A stretch of DNA of 64,000 nt from Pseudomonas putida (GCF_022627325.1 NZ_JAETZZ010000002.1:124001-188000); one strand, 5' to 3'. Shown: positions 1 through 11,600, numbered from the stretch's first letter. Numbers and translations are program-made. Notes: a model not told the origin generated them from the letters alone.

Positions 1-2
1 AC

Positions 3-476
3 TGGCTGGACGTCGACGAACAACACGTCATAGAAGGCATGCTGGCACACGCTGACCAGGACCTGGTCCGCACCCAAGGTTTCTCGATGCTCGACATGAA
101 GCGCTACGTAGAAAGCCTGGGCATGCGTGCTCGCGGCTATCGGGTAGCCCCGGACACCTTGCACAGTATCCGCATTCCGGTGGTCGTGCTGATGGACATC
201 CGCGGCTACAAGCACTTCGTAGTGATGCAGAAAGTCGACAAGGGCTGGGTCTACATCGGCGACCCGGTACTGGGGCACAAGCGGTTCAAGATCGATGACT
301 TCATCAAAGGCTGGAACGGCATCATCTTCGCCGTCATCGGCCAAGGGTACGACAAGAGCAACATCTTGCTCGATCCGCCGCTGCCGCTGAGCGCCAAGAA
401 CCGTGTCAGCAACTTCACCCCGGTGCAAGACGCCGAGCTGATGGACTTCGGCTTCATTCAAAGCGACTTCTTCTAA
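3..476 (+). CDS. fapD: FapD-like C39-family peptidase of the Fap amyloid system (5' end outside window)
   Basis: The reading frame is already open at the left edge, so the N-terminus, including the expected catalytic Cys of a C39 papain-like peptidase, lies outside the window. The visible part carries the C-terminal half of the fold: a YKHFVV segment with the likely catalytic His, followed by GWVYIGDPVLG with the likely Asp. C39 peptidases usually cut double-glycine leaders in ABC exporters; the stand-alone FapD subtype belongs to functional-amyloid operons and is thought to process or assist Fap export in the periplasm. The gene stops 32 bases before the fapE start and is followed by fapE and fapF, which is the basis for the name. 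The family assignment is good; the proteolytic target is inferred. Confidence 0.85.
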   Translation, partial: WLDVDEQHVIEGMLAHADQDLVRTQGFSMLDMKRYVESLGMRARGYRVAPDTLHSIRIPVVVLMDIRGYKHFVVMQKVDKGWVYIGDPVLGHKRFKIDDFIKGWNGIIFAVIGQGYDKSNILLDPPLPLSAKNRVSNFTPVQDAELMDFGFIQSDFF

Positions 477-508
477 CGACAATGGGCAAGACGCTCCGGG
501 AGCAACCC

Positions 509-1252
509 ATGAAGACCTCAATCTGGCTGGCCGCCACTTGCATGGCCGCCAGCCTTGCGACACAGGCAGAAACGTTCAAACCGATCGAGTTGAAGGACCA
601 GGAACTGGCCAACCTGCGCGGGCGCTACGTAATGCCGGGGCGCATCGTCAGCTTTGGCATCGTCATGACCAGCACCTGGCAGAACGCCAACGGTGAAGTG
701 ATCGGTGCAACTTCGGCGATGCAGATCCAGCAGTCGACCATCAAACCGCAGTTCTATGTATCGATGATCAATGAAAAAGGCCCAGGCAGGCCGCAATCGG
801 GCAGCTCCGGTACCGGTACCGTCACCGGCGGTGCCGGCCTGAACACCACCGAAGGCGTGACCCAGGTCGTGCGTGCTGCCGGCGATTACAACACCGCCCA
901 TAACACTGTCGATATCAACGTCACCAAGGCCAACCAGGCGCCGACGACACAGCCCCAAGGGCAGGTCCTGGCTGCCGGCGCTACGCTGGTCGGCGCCAAT
1001 GGCGCAGGGTCGCTGAGCGTTACCTCCAGTGGCCGCGGCGTGCAGCTGAGCATCATCGCCGGCAACAACCAGGGCAACACCCTGCAGCGCCTGGGGCAAG
1101 GCGGCCTCATGCAGAACACTACCCTGCTCGGAAGCAGCAACCGGGTCAGCAACCTGACGTCGCTCAATGTGGTGCTGCGTGACGCGCCCGCAGCCGGATC
1201 GATGGCCCCCAACCTTGATCAGCTTAAAGGCCTTCGTAATCTCGGATACTGA
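509..1252 (+). CDS. fapE: FapE-like secreted amyloid-associated protein
   Basis: This is a protein of 247 residues with a clear Sec signal peptide (MKTSIWLAATCMAASLATQA, cleavage likely before ETF). I chose the ATG at 509 because GGGAG sits six bases upstream and the signal peptide begins there; an in-frame ATG at 482 would add nine charged residues before it. The mature protein is rich in Gly, Asn, Thr and Ser and looks secreted or surface exposed. FapE is known as a minor constituent of purified Pseudomonas amyloid fibres and its exact role is unsettled. Position between fapD and fapF supports the call more than any catalytic motif, as none is visible. Confidence 0.8.
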   Translation: MKTSIWLAATCMAASLATQAETFKPIELKDQELANLRGRYVMPGRIVSFGIVMTSTWQNANGEVIGATSAMQIQQSTIKPQFYVSMINEKGPGRPQSGSSGTGTVTGGAGLNTTEGVTQVVRAAGDYNTAHNTVDINVTKANQAPTTQPQGQVLAAGATLVGANGAGSLSVTSSGRGVQLSIIAGNNQGNTLQRLGQGGLMQNTTLLGSSNRVSNLTSLNVVLRDAPAAGSMAPNLDQLKGLRNLGY

Positions 1253-1298
1253 TCTACGCTCAGTCTCATCGTATGTAGTCAGAAGGGACGGCTAACCC

Positions 1299-2579
1299 AT
1301 GCACCGTTTGTTGACGTTCAGAGCTATCGTTTGTTTGACAACCTTGGCCCCGGCCACTCTGCTACAGGCGGCAACCGACCCACAGGTCGAAACCCTCAAA
1401 CAGGAACTGATGGCGCTCAAAGAGCGCTACGAAGCCCAACAGAACGCACTGATGGTACTCGAGCAACGCCTGCGCCAGGTGGAGGAAGCGCCGCGAGCGC
1501 CAGCGCCCAAGCGCCTGACAAAGTCCCCGGCGGAGGGCGTCAAGGGTGGGCAAACCGTGGCATCGGGCGCACCCGGGACCACTGGCAGTTCCTATGGCCA
1601 ATCGCTGCAGGACGATTCGGAACCTGCGCAAAGTGTCTCCAACCTGTATGACGAAGCCAGCGGGTTCTTTGGCGGCGGCAAGTTCAGTATCGAAACCGGC
1701 CTGACCTACACCCACTACGACACGCGCGCCTTGACCCTCAACGGTTTTCTCGCCCTCGATTCGATCTTCCTCGGCAACATCAACATCGACCGCATCAAGG
1801 CAGACAACTGGACGCTGGACCTGACGGCACGCTACAACGTCGATCAGCGTTGGCAGTTCGACATCAACGTTCCCATCGTCTACCGCGAATCCACCTACTC
1901 TTCCGGCGGCGCAGGTGGCGCTGCCGGTGTCAGCTCCGATGGTACCGTTACCCGCGACCCAGCCCTGGGCGACATCAACGTCGGCGTGGCCTACAAGTTC
2001 CTGGATGAGTCGGAGAACTGGCCCGACGCAGTGGCCACCTTGCGCATCAAGGCGCCCACAGGCGACGACCCCTACGGCATCAAACTCATCCCGGTTGCCG
2101 GCAATGACAACCTGGCTGTCCCGGAGGACCTGCCAACCGGCAATGGCGTCTGGGCGATCACGCCCGGCATCTCGCTGGTCAAGACCTTCGACCCGGCCGT
2201 GTTGTTCGCCAGCCTGTCCTACACCTACAACATGGAGGACTCGTTCAGCGACATCAGCCCCACGGTCAACACCAAGGTGCCTGGTGACGTGAAACTCGGG
2301 GATTCCTGGCAGATCGGCGGGGGCATCGCGTTCGCCTTGAACGAGAAGATGAGCATGTCGTTCTCGGTCACCGATCAGTTTTCCAGAAAAAGCAAGATCA
2401 AACCTGACGGCGGTGACTGGCAGTCGATCACCAACAGCGACTACAACGCGGCGAACTTCAACATCGGCATGACGTTCGCAGCCTCCAACAACCTGACCAT
2501 CGTCCCGAACCTCGCCATCGGCCTGACCGATGACGCCCCGGACTTTTCCTTCAGCCTGAAATTCCCTTACTACTTCTGA
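1299..2579 (+). CDS. fapF: FapF outer-membrane amyloid secretion porin
   Basis: The protein has 426 residues. A signal peptide (about 1-24, ending LLQAA) is followed by a heptad-rich coiled coil (about 27-65, [18 protein letters not shown]), a Pro/Gly-rich linker (about 65-110) and a C-terminal half of alternating amphipathic strands ending in aromatic residues (KFPYYF), the usual end of an outer-membrane barrel. This is the known FapF plan: a trimeric 12-stranded barrel with an N-terminal helical plug that exports FapC. It is the last gene of the operon, 46 bases after fapE, and a short GC-rich hairpin follows the stop codon. Confidence 0.9.
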   Translation: MHRLLTFRAIVCLTTLAPATLLQAATDPQVETLKQELMALKERYEAQQNALMVLEQRLRQVEEAPRAPAPKRLTKSPAEGVKGGQTVASGAPGTTGSSYGQSLQDDSEPAQSVSNLYDEASGFFGGGKFSIETGLTYTHYDTRALTLNGFLALDSIFLGNINIDRIKADNWTLDLTARYNVDQRWQFDINVPIVYRESTYSSGGAGGAAGVSSDGTVTRDPALGDINVGVAYKFLDESENWPDAVATLRIKAPTGDDPYGIKLIPVAGNDNLAVPEDLPTGNGVWAITPGISLVKTFDPAVLFASLSYTYNMEDSFSDISPTVNTKVPGDVKLGDSWQIGGGIAFALNEKMSMSFSVTDQFSRKSKIKPDGGDWQSITNSDYNAANFNIGMTFAASNNLTIVPNLAIGLTDDAPDFSFSLKFPYYF

Positions 2580-2591
2580 CGCCACTACTCA

Positions 2592-2617
2592 CCGGGCTCC
2601 CTGCGGGCCCGGCTTTT
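2592..2617 (+). terminator. Rho-independent terminator of the fap operon
   Basis: A stem CCGGGC/GCCCGG encloses a nine-base loop and is followed by CTTTT. It begins 13 bases after the fapF stop codon, so it probably ends the fap transcript. The T-tract is short, so efficiency may be moderate. Confidence 0.7.
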
Positions 2618-2713
2618 GGTTACAAACCTCGTAATACGCCGCCTTGATGCCCCCGCCCTGCTATGATTGCTCACACATTTGTGACGCTTTAACGGCAATC
2701 AAGGAAAGTTTTC

Positions 2714-4909
2714 GTGAAAAACCTGCACGGCCATCCGCATACCCGGCTCGTAGCCCTCGCGACCCTGGTACTGGTGATCCCCTTGGCTGTGCGTACCCTG
2801 TTGGGGTGGTCCAACCCGCTGGGCTATCTTTCGGATCTTGCCTTGGGCAGCCTGCTGGTGCTGCTGTTGCACCGTAGGCCCTGGTGGCTGGCAGCACCGG
2901 TGCTGCTGGCGTGGGCTGCATCATGGATCGCTTCGGCGGAGCTGGTCAGCGCGGTGGGCCGGCTGCCAACAAGTGCCGACCTGAGCTACCTGTTCGATGC
3001 ACAGTTCATGGAAAACTCCACCGCCGGTGGCCTTGCCCATGCCTGGCTACCCTGGGCCATGGGCGCCGGCCTGCTGCTTTGGGCGCGCACTGCCTGGCGC
3101 AACCGTGCAACGCCTGGCGCACCGCTGGGGCTCAAGGCGCTGGCCATCCCGTTGGCGCTGTTTGGTGTGCACTGGGGCGCTCAGCATCTGCTACCGTCCG
3201 ACGCCGAGCAGTGGCGCCAGTACAACCTTCCCCACCAGCTCATGTCCGGTGGCGTCGGTACGCTGCAGCGCGAGGCACTGAGCTGGGCCGGGCAAACGCA
3301 ACCAATTACCCCCCTGCCCAGTGCCGGCCTGACCCAGTCCGACCTGCACGGCCAGAAGCTGCCAAGCGGGCGTGCCCGCAACCTGCTGGTGATCACCCTC
3401 GAAGGCATTCCGGGGGCCTACCTGCAGCCCAACCGTCAGGCTCTGCACAGCCGTTTCAACGAAAACCTGATGCCCAACCTCAGCCGCTGGGCCGAGCGAG
3501 GGATGAACACGCCAGACTACGTATTGCATACCCACCAGACCATTCGTGGCCTGTATGCGATGCTTTGCGGCGATTACGACAAGCTGGCCAACGGTACCCC
3601 GAAGGGGATGGAACTGCTCACCCAGCACCAGCGTAATCAGGCTTGCCTGCCAGCCCAACTGCGCCAGGCCGGCTTCACCACGCATTACCTGCAAGGCGCT
3701 GGCCTGCGCTTCATGGCCAAAGACCGCATCATGCCGCACATCGGTTTCGACTCGGTGCACGGCCAGGAATGGTTCAGCAACGAGAACTACCTGCAATTCC
3801 CCTGGGGCAAGGACGACCGCGCGTTCTTCGAGGGCGCGCTGGACTACGTTGGCCAGCTCAGGCAACAAGACCGTCCCTGGATGCTCACCCTGCTGACCGT
3901 GGGTACCCACCAACCCTATTCGGCACCCGCTGAGTACCTGAAGCGCCATGACACAGCCAAGCAGGCCGCGGTGGCTTATCTGGATGACGCAGTCGGTGCC
4001 TTCCTCGACAACCTCGAACGCCAAGGCGTGCTCGAAGACACCCTGGTGGTAGTCACCTCGGACGAGTCCCACGGTATCGACGGGGTGCGGCTTGCCTCCG
4101 CTTGGGGCTTCAACCTGACATTGGCTCCGGAGCAGGCGCAGCTGCCTCACATCAAACAGGGCACCTATGGGCATATCGACCTGGCGACGTCCTTGCTCGA
4201 TTATTTCGCCTTGCCAATTCCCGCCGCCCTGGGCGGCCGCTCGCTTTATCGCGATTACGATACTGGCCGCGAGATGATTTCCTACACCAACGCGATGTTG
4301 CGCTACCACGATGGCCAGGGCGTGTTCACCGAGTGCGACTTCCAGCAGCGCTGCCGCCGCTACGCCAGCGAGGGCTTCATCGCCGAAAAGGCCAAATACC
4401 TTGGCGCTGGCGACAGCCGACTCGGCGCTCAGCTCGGCGCCCTCGTCGGCGTACTCGATCAGTCCTTGCTGCAAACGCCGCTCAACCTGCGCTATCAGTT
4501 CGGTGGCCCCTCGCCCATCCAGCTGCAGGCGCGAATTCATGATGACTGGGCCGATAACCTGATTGGCGCCCAGTACCTGGAGATGCCGGGGGGGTCACGC
4601 ACGCGGGTGAAGGTGAAGGTACGCGCACTCGACCCACGGCATGCGGCCTACATTCGGCTCAAGGCCAAGGAACGGGAACAAGATGTGCCACTGGGCCTGC
4701 CCGAGGAAATTCGCGTGACTGCCGCTGAACCGCTGGAGATGGAGTTCGGCTTCGACAACCCCACGCAGCGCAAGGCGTTCTCGTTTCACCTGTTGGGGTA
4801 CGGCGCAGGGGAAGTCGAAGTCAGCGATTTCAGCGTGATCACCGCGCTGCCAGGGGAAGATGAAACGGTCGAAGAAGGTCCGGACGCGCATATCGCTCAG
4901 TCGAGCTGA
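2714..4909 (+). CDS. LTA synthase/OpgB-like phosphoglycerol transferase (sulfatase superfamily)
   Basis: This membrane protein has 731 residues. Hydrophobic segments are visible at about 11-30, 40-72, 108-123 and 140-155, followed by a large extracytoplasmic sulfatase-fold domain. The LTA-synthase signatures are there: VITLEG with the metal-binding Glu at about 230, THQTIRG with the likely nucleophile Thr276, and DESHG further on as a second metal site. About 200 residues beyond the catalytic core form a beta-rich C-terminal region. Gram-negative members transfer phosphoglycerol to periplasmic glucans or similar acceptors, so OpgB-like activity is more likely than true lipoteichoic acid synthesis. 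The start is GTG at 2714 with AAGGAA upstream. The substrate is unknown. Confidence 0.8.
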   Translation: MKNLHGHPHTRLVALATLVLVIPLAVRTLLGWSNPLGYLSDLALGSLLVLLLHRRPWWLAAPVLLAWAASWIASAELVSAVGRLPTSADLSYLFDAQFMENSTAGGLAHAWLPWAMGAGLLLWARTAWRNRATPGAPLGLKALAIPLALFGVHWGAQHLLPSDAEQWRQYNLPHQLMSGGVGTLQREALSWAGQTQPITPLPSAGLTQSDLHGQKLPSGRARNLLVITLEGIPGAYLQPNRQALHSRFNENLMPNLSRWAERGMNTPDYVLHTHQTIRGLYAMLCGDYDKLANGTPKGMELLTQHQRNQACLPAQLRQAGFTTHYLQGAGLRFMAKDRIMPHIGFDSVHGQEWFSNENYLQFPWGKDDRAFFEGALDYVGQLRQQDRPWMLTLLTVGTHQPYSAPAEYLKRHDTAKQAAVAYLDDAVGAFLDNLERQGVLEDTLVVVTSDESHGIDGVRLASAWGFNLTLAPEQAQLPHIKQGTYGHIDLATSLLDYFALPIPAALGGRSLYRDYDTGREMISYTNAMLRYHDGQGVFTECDFQQRCRRYASEGFIAEKAKYLGAGDSRLGAQLGALVGVLDQSLLQTPLNLRYQFGGPSPIQLQARIHDDWADNLIGAQYLEMPGGSRTRVKVKVRALDPRHAAYIRLKAKEREQDVPLGLPEEIRVTAAEPLEMEFGFDNPTQRKAFSFHLLGYGAGEVEVSDFSVITALPGEDETVEEGPDAHIAQSS

Positions 4910-4959
4910 TTGGCTCTGGGTCGCAGCGGGCTCTGGCGTTAGGCGCCGCTGGGAAAGGT

Positions 4960-6285
<1,326 letters not shown>

Positions 6286-6626
6286 GACCGTTCCTTGGCG
6301 CCAGATTATGGTTTTTTACGAGAAAACAGTAAGTTGCGGCGCCCATTTAACAGTAGCAACGAACTTGACGCTGCCCACTACCGTCTGTCCGCCCATTTCC
6401 GACGGTTTTTGCGCGCTCGGGAATTTTTCATAATAAATGGCGTCACAGCCGGCGCAGGAAACAAAAAACGTGTGGGCCGTAAAAAATTTACAGCCACTGT
6501 GTGACTTCACCCCTAACTTGGAGCATCAGTACAAGTAACCCCGCGCTGCAAATCGCCACTACCTGAGCGATGGTGCAGTTAAGCGGACTTGAATTTCGAT
6601 GTTTGGGACCATAGAGAGACCGAACC
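6286..6626. other. Divergent intergenic region between the VpsR-like regulator and the 88-residue protein
   Basis: These 341 bases contain no convincing ORF. The sequence is more AT-rich than its surroundings, with several T-runs, as expected of a two-way promoter region. I looked for a -24/-12 sigma-54 element on both strands and found none with correct spacing. A weak ribosome-binding segment (AGAGAG) lies before the ATG at 6627. Confidence 0.5.
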
Positions 6627-6893
6627 ATGAATGCCCCGCTCCGTGTCAACGAAGCACTGCTGATCGCCGACCACGCCTTCGAACCCTTCCAGTGCGTCGC
6701 CTGGGATGCACCCAATGGTACTGGTGAGCTGAGCCTGGCAGTGATCGACCGGACCAGCACCCGTATCGGCAGCAAGCAAGTGTCTTCGCGAACCTATTCC
6801 GACCCGGCCCAGTGGGCCAGCCTCATCGAGGAAGTGCGCGCCGAACTGTCCCAGAAAGGGTATGCCCTGCAACCCTGGTCGATGCCGAAGTAA
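6627..6893 (+). CDS. Conserved hypothetical 88-residue protein
   Basis: A small soluble protein of 88 residues, mildly acidic in its N-terminal half, with no signal peptide or membrane segment. Regular beta-like stretches (GELSLAVIDRTS, RIGSKQVSSRTY) are followed by one helix (DPAQWASLIEEVRAELSQ) and a C-terminal GYALQPW. I do not recognise a named domain. Coding character is supported by high GC at third positions, a plausible AGAGAG ribosome-binding site and a hairpin 18 bases after the stop. It stands alone, divergent from the VpsR-like activator, which could be its regulator. Confidence 0.65.
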   Translation: MNAPLRVNEALLIADHAFEPFQCVAWDAPNGTGELSLAVIDRTSTRIGSKQVSSRTYSDPAQWASLIEEVRAELSQKGYALQPWSMPK

Positions 6894-6910
6894 TATCAGC
6901 GTTCGCCTGC

Positions 6911-6943
6911 AAGTGCGTGCTTGGCACGCACTTGGGCAACTTT
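6911..6943 (+). terminator. Probable terminator after the 88-residue protein
   Basis: A perfect ten-base stem AAGTGCGTGC/GCACGCACTT with a TTG loop, followed by GGGCAACTTTTCC. The T-run starts seven bases after the stem, so termination may be weak. Confidence 0.5.
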
Positions 6944-7007
6944 TCCAATGCCACTCAGGCAACTTTTACAACTGCGACAAAGTGTCACTCCGCCCTCGCG
7001 CAGTTCA

Positions 7008-7652
7008 TCACTGTTTGAGCCTGAAGTGCTCGATATGCTGATAGTCCGCTTGTAATTGCGTGGCTATCTGCCGTGCACGCCCCAGACGAACCGGCGCCAT
7101 TTCCATGTCGACCAACAGCGTGGCGCAGGGCATCGGCTGTAGATCATTCGAGCGCTGCAGACGTCCATCGGTGAACACCAGGCAGCGCTGCTGCTCTTGC
7201 GGATGGGCTTTTTGCCGTGCGTGCAACCAGCGTCTGCCTTGCTCCAGGGCTGCAACCAACGGTGTACCGCCGCCAGCACCCAACGCGTTCAACCAAGGTT
7301 GCAGCGACGCTGAGGCTTTCAGGCCGTGGCGCTGCCACTGCGGTGCACCGCCACTGGCTGTGAGCAAGGCTAGCCGGGCGCGCTGGCGATAAGCCTGATC
7401 GAACAGCTCTGCCAGCAGCCCTTTACTCTGGGCCAGTGCCTGATGCCGGCGGGTCGAGGCCGACGCATCGACGATCACCAGCCACAGCTCGGCAGCACGG
7501 CCCTGGCGCTGTTGCCAGCAAAGGTCCTCGGGCAGGCGTGGGCGCCCCTTGAGCAACGTCGAAAGCCAGGCAACCCGGCCTTTTCCCCCAACCCGCACGC
7601 GACCACGGCTGGCACCCCTGCGTTTTCCGACCCGGGGCAAGGCATCCGCCAC
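7008..7652 (-). CDS. VWA-domain protein, ChlD/CobT-like subunit of the cobalt chelatase
   Basis: About 214 residues: a basic, Arg/Gly-rich N-terminus (about 9-30) and a von Willebrand A domain with the metal-binding MIDAS motif DASAS (62-66) and a later FTDGR. In class-I magnesium/cobalt chelatases the D-type subunit is an AAA+-linker-VWA protein; here only the basic linker and VWA part remain, and the AAA+ part is the separate neighbouring gene. It probably bridges the ChlI-like ATPase and CobN during ATP-driven cobalt insertion into hydrogenobyrinic acid diamide. The start is uncertain: the GTG at 7652 is used here but has no good ribosome-binding site, and the frame stays open upstream toward the previous gene. 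Confidence 0.75.
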   Translation of the reverse strand: MADALPRVGKRRGASRGRVRVGGKGRVAWLSTLLKGRPRLPEDLCWQQRQGRAAELWLVIVDASASTRRHQALAQSKGLLAELFDQAYRQRARLALLTASGGAPQWQRHGLKASASLQPWLNALGAGGGTPLVAALEQGRRWLHARQKAHPQEQQRCLVFTDGRLQRSNDLQPMPCATLLVDMEMAPVRLGRARQIATQLQADYQHIEHFRLKQ

Positions 7653-7675
7653 GTTGGTGCCTGACGGGCGGATGC

Positions 7676-8677
7676 TCAGGGCTTTTTTGCCCAGTTCGGT
7701 ACCTCACGCCGGGCGCCGCTGGCCACGGGCTGCGCAGGCAGTGCGCCCCAGTCACCCTGCCCGCCTTGGCTATCTCCATCGCGCCCACCTGCCTGTGGGG
7801 GCGCGGAGGGAGGAGCAACCTCAGGCGGTACTTTGCGTCGATGGCGCAGCGCAAATTCTGCTACTGCTTGGATATCGATCTCTTCGATCGCCCCCGCGCC
7901 GCGCCAGGCACAGTGGGCGCGGGCGGCACGTAGCCACACCAAGTCGGCTCGCATGCCATCGACCCCCGCGGCGAAGCAACGCTCGGTAATCCAACCCAAG
8001 GCGCGGTCGTCCAGCGCGATCGCAGCAAGGCCTTGGCGCGCCACCTGGCAGCGCGCCCGCAATTGCGCCTGGGCAGCAGCCCACTGTTCACAGAACGCCA
8101 GCGGGTCGCTGTCGAATGCCAAGCGGCGACGAATGATCTGCTGGCGCGCTTGCGGCTCTGGCAGACCGTCCAGCACCACGTTCAGGCCAAAGCGGTCAAG
8201 CAACTGCGGACGCAACTCGCCCTCTTCGGGATTCATGGTGCCGATCAGAACGAAACGGGCACTGTGGCGGTGGGAAATACCGTCACGTTCTATACGGTTG
8301 GTGCCGCTGGCAGCCACATCGAGCAGAAGATCGACCAAGGTATCGGGTAGCAGGTTGACCTCATCGACGTACAGCACGCCGCCATCAGCCAGGGCCAGCA
8401 CCCCGGGCGAAAATTGCGCCTTGCCCTGCCCCAGTGCCGCATCGAGGTCGAGCGTGCCGACCAGCCGTTCTTCGCTGGCGCCCAGTGGCAGGGTGACGAA
8501 CGGCCCCTCACCGAGCAGGTCGGCCAAGCCGCGGGCCAGGGTACTTTTGGCCATGCCACGCGGGCCCTCGATCAGCACACCACCGATCTTCGGGTCGATT
8601 GCGGTCAGGCACAGCGCCAGCTTCAGGTCGTCTGCACCGACCACCGCCGCCAAGGGAAATTGTACGGGCTCATTCAT
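7676..8677 (-). CDS. ChlI-like AAA+ ATPase subunit of the cobalt chelatase
   Basis: The protein has 333 residues starting MNEPVQF at the ATG at 8677, one base after the cobN stop, so translation is probably coupled. It has a Walker A motif GPRGMAKST (38-46), a Walker B region VLYVDEVNLLPD, and NPEEGELRPQLLDRFG with the sensor and arginine-finger area typical of magnesium-chelatase subunit I. The C-terminal 50 residues are Pro/Gly-rich and disordered-looking. In Pseudomonas this ATPase plus the VWA protein replace the CobS/CobT pair of the aerobic cobalt chelatase. It lies in the riboswitch-controlled order cobW-cobN-chlI-VWA. Confidence 0.85.
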   Translation of the reverse strand: MNEPVQFPLAAVVGADDLKLALCLTAIDPKIGGVLIEGPRGMAKSTLARGLADLLGEGPFVTLPLGASEERLVGTLDLDAALGQGKAQFSPGVLALADGGVLYVDEVNLLPDTLVDLLLDVAASGTNRIERDGISHRHSARFVLIGTMNPEEGELRPQLLDRFGLNVVLDGLPEPQARQQIIRRRLAFDSDPLAFCEQWAAAQAQLRARCQVARQGLAAIALDDRALGWITERCFAAGVDGMRADLVWLRAARAHCAWRGAGAIEEIDIQAVAEFALRHRRKVPPEVAPPSAPPQAGGRDGDSQGGQGDWGALPAQPVASGARREVPNWAKKP

Positions 8678-8678
8678 T

Positions 8679-11600
8679 TCAAGCTTGTTCCTCGCCGTCG
8701 AGCAACTGCTCCTCGAGGGTTTCGCGGTAGTCACCAGGTGCTTCCCAGAGCCCGCGCTGCTGGGCCTCCAGCAAGCGCTCGGTGAGGTCTCGCAAAGCCT
8801 CGGGGTTATGCTCACGCATGAAGTCGCGGGTCGCCGGGTCGAGCACATAGGCATCGGCCAGCGACTGATAATGATGGTCATCGATCAGGTGCGTGGTGGC
8901 ATCGAAGGCGAACAGGTTGTCGACCGTCGCCGCCAGCTCGAAGGCGCCCTTGTAGCCATGGCGCTTGGCCCCGTCGATCCATTTGGGGTTGAGGGCACGG
9001 GCGCGAATGACCCTGTTCAGTTCCTCTTTGAGGGTACGGATGCGCGGCCGGTCGAGCTGGCTATGGTCGCCGTGGTAACTGGCCACCCCCGCACCGGACA
9101 AGGTTTCCGACGCCGCCAGCATGCCACCTTGGAACTGGTAATAGTCGTTGGAATCGAGCAGGTCATGCTCATGGTTGTCCTGGTTCTGCAGCACCGCCTG
9201 GACCTGGCCCAGCCGCCTGGCGAACTGGGCACGCGCCGGGGTACCTTCGTCACTGCCACCGTACGCGTAGCCGCCATGGTTGAGGTACACCTCGGCCAGA
9301 TCCTCCCGGCTATGCCAGAGGCGGCCATCGATTGCATTCTGCACCCCGGCCCCGTAGGCGCCGGGCTTGGCGCCGAATACCCGCCAACCGGCCTGGCGTG
9401 CAGCCTGTTCGGCCTCAACGCCCTCGGCCTGCAATGCCGCGCGCTCGGCACGCACCCGCGCCGCCAGGGGGTTGAGGTCTTGCGGTTCGTCCAGCGCGGC
9501 TACCGCCTGCACCGCCGCATCAAACAGGCGGATCAGGTTGCCGAAGGCGTCGCGGAAGAACCCCGAGACGCGCAAGGTCACATCCACCCGAGGGCGATCG
9601 AGCAGGCTCAACGGCAGGATCTCGAAATCATCGACACGCTGGCTACCGCTGGCCCACACCGGGCGCACGCCCATCAGCGCCATGGCCTGGGCAATGTCGT
9701 CACCGCCGGTGCGCATGGTTGCCGTACCCCATACCGAAAGCCCAAGCTGGCGCAGGTGGTCGCCGTGGTCCTGCAAATGCCGTTCGAGGATCAGATTCGC
9801 TGAGGCGAAACCCAGGCGCCAGGCAGTGGTGGTGGGTAGGTTGCGTATGTCCACGGTGTAGAAGTTACGCCCCGTGGGCAGCACATCCAGGCGGCCGCGG
9901 CTAGGGGCTCCGCTGGGGCCGGCGGGTACGAAGCGCCCCGCCAAGGCGGCGAGCAGGCCATTGATCTCGGCCGCCCCGCAGGCGTCCAAGTCTGGAGCTA
10001 CCTGCCCCTGTAATGCCTGTACCACCTGATATACCGGCTGCCACTGCGCCTCGTCGGGCAATTGCAGCGTACCGCCCAAAGCGCGCTCGATCACCTGCAG
10101 TGCCAGCAGTTCAAGGCGTTCCCGGGTGTCGCCACAGGTACGCCAAAGCGCGTCGCTCACCCCCTGCAATAGCGCCGGACGCGGCCCTGCCCAGTTTTGC
10201 CCAAGGTCACAGTCCAACGGGTCGAAGCCCAGCGCCAAAGCCTTGGCGAGTGTACGCAGCAAACTGGCGTTACCACCCCGACCATCACCGCGCTCGACGC
10301 GCAGCAAAGCCAGCAGGGTGTCGATCCGCAGCCGTGCTTGCGGCGACTGGCCGAACACGTGCAAGCCATCACGGATCTGTGACTCCTTGAGGTCGCACAG
10401 GTAGGTATCCAGGCGTGGCAGCCACACGGCAGCGTCGTCCAGCTGCCCTTCCAGTTGCAGCTCGCGGTCGATGTGGTTGGCCTTGACCAACTCCAGAATA
10501 TCGCGCTGCAGTTCACGGGCGCGGCGGGGGTCGAGCATCTGCGCTTCGTAGAATTCGTCTGCCAGCTGTTCAAGATGGCGCAACGGGCCGTAGGTTTCGG
10601 CTCGGGTCAACGGTGGCATCAGGTGGTCGATGATCACAGCCTGCGTGCGGCGCTTGGCCTGAGCGCCCTCGCCTGGGTCGTTGACGATAAACGGGTAGAT
10701 GTTCGGCAGCGGGCCAAGCAGTGCATCCGGCCAGCACTGATCGGACAGGCCGACACCTTTGCCGGGCAGCCACTCCAGATTGCCATGTTTGCCCACATGG
10801 ATGACCGCATCGGCGGCGAAGGCGTGGCGCAGCCAGAAATGGAATGCCAGGTAGCCATGCGGCGGAACCAGATCCGGGTCGTGGTATACGGCACTGGGGT
10901 CGACCTGGTAACCGCGGGCCGGCTGGATGCCAACGAACGTCAGGCCATAGCGCAGCCCGGCCACCATCAGGCGACCGCTGCGGTACATCGGGTCTTGCTC
11001 GGGCGCCCCCCAGCGTTCCAGCACGGCCTGGCGGTTGGCTTCGGGCAGGCGCTCGAAAGCAGCCTGATAATCCGCCAGGCTCAGGCTCTGGGTGCAGGGG
11101 CGCTGGTCGAGGTGATCGAGGTCATTGGTGACGCCGCCGAGCAGCTGGTGAATCAGTTGCGTGCCGCTGTCTGGCAGTTCGCCCAGCGGGTAGCCTTCAG
11201 CCTGCAGCGCCTTGAGAATGTTGAGCGCCGCTGCGGGGGTATCGAGGCCAACGCCATTTCCGATGCGCCCGTCTCGGGTCGGGTAGTTGGCCAGCACCAG
11301 CGCAACGCGCTTCTGCCCATTGGGCAGGCGCGCCAGTTCCACCCAGCGCCTGGCCAGCTCGGCGACAAAATCCATCCGCTCTGGATGGGCGCGGTAGCAC
11401 ACCACATCAGACTGGCTGCGCTCACTGCGCCAGGCCATGTCCTTGAAGCTCACCGGCCGCGTGATGATGCGCCCGTCCAGCTCGGGCAAGGCAATGTGCA
11501 TGGCCAGGTCGCGAGCGCCCAGGCCCTGCTCGCTGGCTTCCCAACCGGGTTGGTTGTCCTGCGCGCAAATCGCCTGCAGCACCGCAATGTCACGGCGAAA

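Noticed and set aside
1362..2585. 407-codon minus-strand ORF opposite fapF
   Set aside because: The fapF frame has signal peptide, coiled coil and barrel features; the opposite frame has none.
4924..4953. CAGCG...CGCTG symmetry between the phosphoglycerol transferase and the VpsR-like gene
   Set aside because: Only five paired bases with a long loop and no T-run; probably chance.
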